From positions 1 through 11,507 of the forward strand of contig PMLH01000260.1 in the NCBI GenBank assembly GCA_003159055.1: a DNA stretch of 11,507 bases, given 5' to 3'. Of the stretch, positions 7,601-11,507 are shown piece after piece. The position numbers were made by a program, and so were the translations under genes. Source of the DNA: Myxococcales bacterium (GTDB taxonomy: Bacteria > Myxococcota > Polyangia > Fen-1088). Positions within the stretch are counted from its first letter, which is position 1. Every line of letters starts with the position of its first letter. Below the pieces are notes generated by a model that was not told where the DNA came from, searched no databases, and saw only the letters and a program-made list of their open reading frames with translations.

Positions 7601-7776
7601 TTTTCCACGTCCTTGGGGCCAAGCCCGGGCGCCAAGGTACCCACCACCAGCACGGGCGGCGTGAGCTCAGGGAACGTGTCCACGCTCATGCGCGGGGTGA
7701 CAACCAGGGCAAACACCACCAGTCCAACGCAGATCATCAGGATCGCAATGGGATTGCGAAGGGACAGGCCCGTCAT
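4637..7776 (-). pseudogene. RND efflux permease (AcrB/HAE1-like), frameshifted
   Basis: This encodes an inner-membrane RND permease, which uses the proton gradient to export substrates through a tripartite pump. The ATG (7776) overlaps the adaptor stop (ATGA) and has GGAGG six bases upstream. The first frame reads correctly to Leu121 (TM1 at about 8-28, then the start of the first porter loop) but then goes out of frame and stops at 7360. From 7390 to 4637 another frame carries the remaining ~917 residues. Joining them, with seven codons in the third frame, gives ~1045 aa, the usual family length. Visible features are a TM4 motif GRLVDDAVVVLE with both proton-relay Asp residues (about 399-400), a second porter half, and a TM10 motif GIAVSNGILLVDDANRR. 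In TM10 the Lys of AcrB (K940) is replaced by Ser. The long C-terminal frame has its own ATG at 7495, but it would begin with ~35 out-of-frame residues and lack TM1, so it is probably not functional. Substrate unknown. Confidence 0.88.
7391..7414 (-). other. Double +1 frameshift site in the RND gene
   Basis: After the codons for ...VPKSL (ending at 7414) one extra base near 7413 moves to a frame reading GVLPPFV (7412-7392). A second extra base at 7391 then moves to the frame reading LQYDPSNAPV. Read this way, the joined peptide matches the expected RND sequence in all three segments. The net shift is +2, so the frame is not restored. Confidence 0.8.
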
Positions 7777-8948
7777 TTCACACCTCCCGCAAAAGGTTCA
7801 AGGCTTACCTGGATCCTCTCGCCTTCCTTCAGCAGGGTTCGGCCCTCTGTGATGACAAGAGACTTGGCGGGCAAGGACGTGGCCACAAACAACCTGCCCG
7901 CCTTTTCCCCAAGCACATCCACGACGACCTTCCGCGACTGCCCGTTGTCGGCCAGGAAGATCGTTGCCTTCCCGCCCTTGACGGCAGCGGCAGCAAGCGG
8001 AATCTCCATGGCTGGCAAGGCCGCCCCAGCGTCCACGGCGAGCTCTGCGGTGGTTCCGACGGGTAGTGTCCGATTGGAATCTGGAAGGTCGACCTCGAAG
8101 TGCACGGTCCGTGTCGAAGGGTCGGCTGCGGGCGAACGACGGGCGATGGACCCAAGCACATGGCGGCCGATGGAGAGCGCCAGGACATCCACCTTGACGC
8201 CGGGCTTGACCACGTCGAAATCTTCCTCGGGAACATCGGCTTCGACGCGCACCGTGCTGCGATCGATCACGACGGCGATGGATTGACCTGGATGCACGTA
8301 GGCCCCGGGATCCATGGTGCGATCGGAAACCTCGCCGTCGAACGGCGAGCGCAGCACGCAGTCGCTGACCTCCAGTGTGGCGCGTTCCAGGCGCGCCTTG
8401 GTGGACATCAGCTCAGCCTGTTTGCTAGCACTGTCGGCCTGCTTTCTCTCGATTTCATTGGCCGAAGCAAATCCCCCGGTCTGCAGCTCGGCAATCCGAG
8501 CCGCTTCGTGCGCGAGAGCTACCTGCTGGGCCTGAATGGCTTTCGCTTGCATTGAGATGCCCTGACTGGCAGCCGAAGCGTTTCGGCAATCGAGGGTTCC
8601 GATGACCTGCCCGCGTTTAACAGGGTCACCTGGGCGCACCAGCACCGAGCCGACGTAGGCTGAGATGAGCTGAGGTCCGATTTTTGCCTCGACCCACGGC
8701 CTGAGAGTGCCGACGTAGTGGCGCGTAGAATTGAAGGACGTTTCCCGGGCCTGCACGGCGGTCACGCCCACCGGTAGGGACGCCAGCGCAATCTTGTTCA
8801 CGCGCGCGCCAGCGCGGGCCACCATCAGAAAGCCAAGCAGCAACACGACCGCGACCCCTACAGCGATGACGATGGGAATCGCTCGTTGGCGTCGTTTCCC
8901 TGGCAGGGAAGGTACAGCTTGCGCGGTCTGGGCTTGTGGAGATGACAC
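7773..8948 (-). CDS. Periplasmic adaptor (membrane fusion protein) of RND pump, HlyD/AcrA family
   Basis: A 391-aa adaptor that would link the RND permease to the outer-membrane channel. After a Lys/Arg-rich stretch (18-22), a hydrophobic segment (24-44) anchors it in the inner membrane. There is no lipobox, so it is anchored by a helix, unlike lipidated AcrA. The two halves of the biotinyl-lipoyl domain are visible at about 87-120 (GSVLVRPGDPVKRGQVIG) and 195-222 (LRSPFDGEVSDRTMDPGAYV), flanking a helical hairpin (125-190). A beta-barrel domain follows at 230-305, then a membrane-proximal domain to the C-terminus. The GTG start at 8948 shares its first base with the TAG stop of the TolC-family gene (TAGTG) and has GAGGA upstream inside that gene, implying coupled translation. 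The 3' end overlaps the permease ATG by four bases. Family and role are certain; the substrate is not. Confidence 0.92.
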   Translation of the reverse strand: MSSPQAQTAQAVPSLPGKRRQRAIPIVIAVGVAVVLLLGFLMVARAGARVNKIALASLPVGVTAVQARETSFNSTRHYVGTLRPWVEAKIGPQLISAYVGSVLVRPGDPVKRGQVIGTLDCRNASAASQGISMQAKAIQAQQVALAHEAARIAELQTGGFASANEIERKQADSASKQAELMSTKARLERATLEVSDCVLRSPFDGEVSDRTMDPGAYVHPGQSIAVVIDRSTVRVEADVPEEDFDVVKPGVKVDVLALSIGRHVLGSIARRSPAADPSTRTVHFEVDLPDSNRTLPVGTTAELAVDAGAALPAMEIPLAAAAVKGGKATIFLADNGQSRKVVVDVLGEKAGRLFVATSLPAKSLVITEGRTLLKEGERIQVSLEPFAGGVK

Positions 8949-10417
8949 TACAATTCCTCTGCGGTCAGCTTCGCGAGTACCGCGCGCGCTCGAGAAAGCT
9001 CGAACTGTCCGCCAGCAAGTTGGATCTCGGCGTCGGTGCGCAAATACTCCGCGTCCGCCAGCTCAAGGGCCGTTCCCAGCCCCGCTTTGAATCGAGCCTC
9101 GGCCTGGGCGTAGTTCGCGCGCGCGGCCTCCACTGATCGCGCAAGACTGGCCAGCGAGGCACGGGCGATTTCCGCACCGACGTAGGCCCGCTGTATCGCC
9201 GCAACCTCCTGCTGCCCGATCGCTTCGAGCTCGCTCTGCAGGGCGCGTTCGCGTGCCGATGAGGCCCGTTGCCGAGCGGCGACGATGCCGTCGAAGAGGG
9301 GCCAGTGCAGGATGAGCCCGGCATCCCAGTTGGGAACGTCGGGCAGCCAGCCACCACCATTGGCCACAGAGCCCGCGCTGGGCGTCGCCCCACCCGCCCG
9401 GCCGGAAAAGGTTCCCGTGAGCAAGATGTCGGGGCGCATCTCTACGCCAATCGCGCGCGTGGTCGCTTGCTGGGCCTCAAGTCGCGCGCGGGCCTCCCGC
9501 AACGTGGGATCGCGCGCGGCCGCATCGCTGATGGCCTGATCGAGCGACGGCATCGCCAGAATCGGAGACAGCTCCTCCGCGGCGTCGAGCATGCGGTCAG
9601 GCACACCAACGGCCGCGGCAAGCACGACCTGGGCAACGGCCACGCCGCCTTCGGCGCGCATGCGGTTGACATCGAAGCGAGCCAAATCTGCTTCAGCCCG
9701 CGTGCGCTCGATAGGCGCAAACAGCCCGGACCTCACCCCAGCCTCGGCCAAGTCGCGGTGAACCCGCGTTCGCTCGTACCCATCCTGTGCGGCCCTGAGC
9801 ACGGCCTTGGCGCCTTGAGCGGCGAAGTAGGACTCTTTGACCACGAGAGCGATGGACAGGCGTTCGGCTGCTGCGCGATAGCGCTCAGCTGTGACGGTCG
9901 CGTCGCTGGCGGCGCTCTGCACGGCGATACGGCCGAAGTCAAACAACTCCTGGCTGCCGGAGATGGCCGCCAGACTGGACGGCGATGGGGACCATGTCCC
10001 GCTGTCAACAACCTTGGTGCCGCCGATACGCGGCAACGCGATATCTTGGGTGGTGATGGTCGAGGCGGTGGTGTTGTTGGTCGTCCCTTCTAGGACCTCG
10101 GCCAACAGCGAGGATTTCGGCAGCCAGCTTGCTCGCGGTACCTGAGCATCCGCTTCGGCGACGTTCACTCGGTCGAGCGCGGCCCTGAGCGATGGCTGAT
10201 GGGCCAGGGCGTAGGCGATTGCGTCCTTCAGGCCAATGGCGCGTGCAGCTCCAAGCTGCCAAGGCTTAGAGCTCCTGGCGGATTCGTTGGTCTCAACCGT
10301 GGCGGCTGTCGCTTGCTTTCCAAGACACGCCAGCGCGAGTGCGACGCCGACGAGACTGCGGCTCGCCCGGAAAAGGTCCCTCGGGCTGGATGGCCAGACT
10401 GCTCTCTTCGAACACAC
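8948..10417 (-). CDS. TolC-family outer-membrane efflux protein
   Basis: A 489-aa outer-membrane channel subunit that would trimerise and receive substrate from the adaptor. Two tandem outer-membrane efflux (OEP) halves are visible, roughly 60-270 and 290-485. Each has long Ala/Arg/Glu-rich helices, and they share repeated landmarks: ELFDFGR (157-163) versus WPLFDG (372-377), and AEAGVRSGLFAPIERTRAEA versus AEARFKAGLGTALELADAEY. The N-terminus is a signal peptide with hydrophobic SLVGVALALACLG. Cleavage after ATAA seems likely, but LALAC is a weak alternative lipidation site, as in OprM-type channels. The start is GTG (10417). A TAG lies four codons upstream, no ATG offers a better choice, and only a weak GAAG-like site precedes it. 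It is the first gene of the channel-adaptor-permease operon, the same order as czcCBA-type loci. Confidence 0.9.
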   Translation of the reverse strand: MCSKRAVWPSSPRDLFRASRSLVGVALALACLGKQATAATVETNESARSSKPWQLGAARAIGLKDAIAYALAHQPSLRAALDRVNVAEADAQVPRASWLPKSSLLAEVLEGTTNNTTASTITTQDIALPRIGGTKVVDSGTWSPSPSSLAAISGSQELFDFGRIAVQSAASDATVTAERYRAAAERLSIALVVKESYFAAQGAKAVLRAAQDGYERTRVHRDLAEAGVRSGLFAPIERTRAEADLARFDVNRMRAEGGVAVAQVVLAAAVGVPDRMLDAAEELSPILAMPSLDQAISDAAARDPTLREARARLEAQQATTRAIGVEMRPDILLTGTFSGRAGGATPSAGSVANGGGWLPDVPNWDAGLILHWPLFDGIVAARQRASSARERALQSELEAIGQQEVAAIQRAYVGAEIARASLASLARSVEAARANYAQAEARFKAGLGTALELADAEYLRTDAEIQLAGGQFELSRARAVLAKLTAEEL

Positions 10418-10501
10418 AGCTCGCTTCTAAGCACTCGCCGTACCAACCAACGACGCTGGAATTGCGTGAAATTTGGCGGATGGGACGCCAGGGGACCGGG
10501 A

Positions 10502-10530
10502 GGAATTCCAACCGCATCAGGAATAATTCC
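10502..10530. promoter_or_regulatory. Paired palindromes, candidate operators
   Basis: GGAATTCC (10502-10509) and GGAATAATTCC (10520-10530) are both perfect palindromes whose centres lie about 20 bases apart, close to two helical turns. A further GGAATT half-site lies at 10458-10463, about four turns from the first centre. They sit 85-113 bases upstream of the efflux operon start. This would suit binding by a dimeric regulator. Which protein binds is unknown. Confidence 0.35.
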
Positions 10531-10624
10531 GGATCTGGGCTGGTGCGAGAATGCGAGTTCTTTTAGGCTTCCGCCTGTGACCTCGGCGCGTGTCTTGCTT
10601 GCCCCCAAGTCAGGGTCATGTCTT

Positions 10625-10635
10625 TTGCGTCGCAA
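10625..10635. promoter_or_regulatory. TTGCGTCGCAA palindrome
   Basis: This is a perfect 5-1-5 palindrome about 90 bases upstream of the histidine-kinase start. It could be a second operator or a small hairpin; a single copy cannot decide. Confidence 0.2.
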
Positions 10636-10725
10636 CAACTGCTGCTTCCAATCGCCGTGCCTGGGGTCACGAAGCGAACGAGTCCGGCGAAGGGGCAGAC
10701 CATCCGCTCACCTAGTGATCGACGA

Positions 10726-11507
10726 ATGAAGACTTCTCCAATTTTCTGGCTGATGCTGCTTACCATTGCCGCGATCGCCGGCCTGGCCTACGTCGACGAA
10801 GAGCGCGAAGGAGCAGCGGCCCTTGCTGACTTTGCCCAAGAACAGACCACGCTGGCCCAAAGCATCGCAGGAGCCCTGAGCGCCCATCTGTCCACGCTTC
10901 GTGAGCCCGACGCGACACAATCCCAGCTCGCGCAGCGGCCCGATCTACCGTCTGCCATCGAGGGCTACTTGGCCGCTGCAGCACTCCCATTCGGACAGAC
11001 TGAACAGCCAAACCATCGCATGGTCCTTGTCCAGTCAGCCGCGCCGGGCCTGCATTCAACGGACGGGCGATGGGTCGCTGCGCCGGAAATCCTTGCGGCT
11101 CTTGAACGAGGACAAAGCCATTTGCGTCTGGCACCAGCCGAGGCTGGCCGCCTTGGGCTTCCCGTCCGCACTGCCCTCGCGGGGCTGGCGAGTGTGGATG
11201 CTGGTCCCGCCGGACGGTGGGGAATTGCTGCGGTCGCTAGCGCCGAACGCGAGCGCGATCGGGAGCGCTGGGCGCGCTGGCGCCTGATTTTGAGTGTGAC
11301 AGCCGCGAGCGGACTCGTGCTCAGCTTCGGCGGCTTGGCGATGCGCAACCAGCGAACGAAGCTTCTCCTGCGACACCGGTTGGAGCTCGCCGAAATAAGC
11401 GGCCAGCGTGACGAACGCTTGGAGCGGGCTGGAAGGGCGGCGATCATGGGCACGCTCGCGGTCGGGGTTGCGCACGAGATTTCTACGCCGCTTGGGATCA
11501 TTGCCGG
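10726..11507 (+). CDS. Membrane sensor histidine kinase, 3' end beyond window
   Basis: The first 260 codons are visible and the frame stays open to the right edge. An N-terminal transmembrane helix (about 6-22) is followed by a ~165-residue extracytoplasmic sensor region with no domain I recognise, then a second transmembrane helix (about 187-206). A charged helical linker (207-236) leads to a HisKA H-box, AIMGTLAVGVAHEISTPLG, with phospho-acceptor His250. The HEI[ST]TPLG wording is typical of NtrB/ZraS-like kinases found widely in myxobacteria. The HATPase domain and any response regulator must lie to the right. The ATG at 10726 directly precedes the helix MKTSPIFWLMLL, but no clear Shine-Dalgarno is seen. 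It is divergent from the efflux operon, so control of that pump is plausible but unproven. Minus-strand open frames here are shadows. Confidence 0.87.
   Translation, partial: MKTSPIFWLMLLTIAAIAGLAYVDEEREGAAALADFAQEQTTLAQSIAGALSAHLSTLREPDATQSQLAQRPDLPSAIEGYLAAAALPFGQTEQPNHRMVLVQSAAPGLHSTDGRWVAAPEILAALERGQSHLRLAPAEAGRLGLPVRTALAGLASVDAGPAGRWGIAAVASAERERDRERWARWRLILSVTAASGLVLSFGGLAMRNQRTKLLLRHRLELAEISGQRDERLERAGRAAIMGTLAVGVAHEISTPLGIIA

Larger units (their letters stand above)
10418..10725. promoter_or_regulatory. Divergent intergenic control region between efflux operon and histidine kinase
   Basis: These 308 bases contain no convincing gene; open frames crossing them read Arg/Ser-rich and lack ribosome-binding sites. 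Both the efflux operon (minus) and the sensor kinase (plus) must be expressed from here. Three GGAATT-type elements and a separate TTGCGTCGCAA palindrome, listed below, are the most structured elements. I could not find a strong -35/-10 pair or a GG-N10-GC sigma54 signature on either strand. Confidence 0.6.

Noticed and set aside
4637..7776. Heavy-metal (CusA/CzcA) RND assignment based on the channel-adaptor-permease gene order
   Set aside because: TM4 carries the VDDAVV pair typical of HAE1-type permeases rather than the VDGAVVMVE signature of metal pumps. Gene order alone is not decisive.
6533..7852. 439-aa open frame on the plus strand opposite the RND gene
   Set aside because: It has no recognisable domain and a His/Arg/Asp-rich composition typical of antisense frames. 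The opposite strand carries a clear RND permease.
9269..10093. 274-aa open frame on the plus strand opposite the TolC-family gene
   Set aside because: Antisense shadow; the minus-strand product has both OEP halves and a signal peptide.
10199..10729. 176-aa plus-strand frame crossing the intergenic region
   Set aside because: It begins inside the TolC-family gene on the opposite strand, has no ribosome-binding site or domain, and ends over the kinase start.

Overview
The window is GC-rich, Gram-negative DNA, most probably from a myxobacterium (Myxococcota). The evidence is a lipoprotein built from tandem Cys-rich CGDG...EQCDDGN units (DUF4215 / Myxococcus cysteine-rich repeat type), an exported TPR protein with two C-terminal membrane helices and a Gly-rich tail, and an Asp/Gly/Pro-rich low-complexity lipoprotein. 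The taxonomic call is inference from protein style. There are no tRNA, rRNA, CRISPR or insertion-sequence genes.

Left part (1-3874). A HAD-family sugar/hexitol phosphatase (hxpB/yniC-like, +) has a plausible sigma70-type promoter. It converges on a two-gene minus-strand operon: an exported TPR protein followed by a Cys-rich surface lipoprotein, joined by a TAATG stop/start overlap. Both products should lie outside the cytoplasm and may work together in the envelope. The roughly 330 bp to the right holds a C9 tract, a candidate promoter and a possible remnant of a minus-strand gene.

Middle (3875-4636). A secreted or lipid-anchored low-complexity protein (+) contains a short in-frame 24-bp tandem repeat. 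It converges on the efflux operon, with a weak inverted repeat between them.

Right part (4637-10417, minus strand). A tripartite efflux operon is transcribed in the order outer-membrane factor (TolC family), periplasmic adaptor (HlyD/AcrA type), inner-membrane RND permease. The genes are packed tightly, with a 1-base TAGTG overlap and a 4-base ATGA overlap. Together they would form a proton-driven envelope-spanning pump. The permease reading frame is broken by two closely spaced +1 shifts about 120 codons in, so as sequenced the pump lacks an intact permease. These shifts may be real or may be sequence errors.

A 308-bp divergent intergenic region with several short palindromes separates the pump from a membrane sensor histidine kinase (+). 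The kinase runs off the right edge just after its phospho-acceptor His. The arrangement suggests, but does not prove, that the kinase and its unseen partner regulate the pump. Nothing here is clearly a wholly new system. The best leads are the frameshifted RND gene with its altered proton-relay residues, the super-repeat history of the Cys-rich lipoprotein, and the candidate operators in front of the pump.
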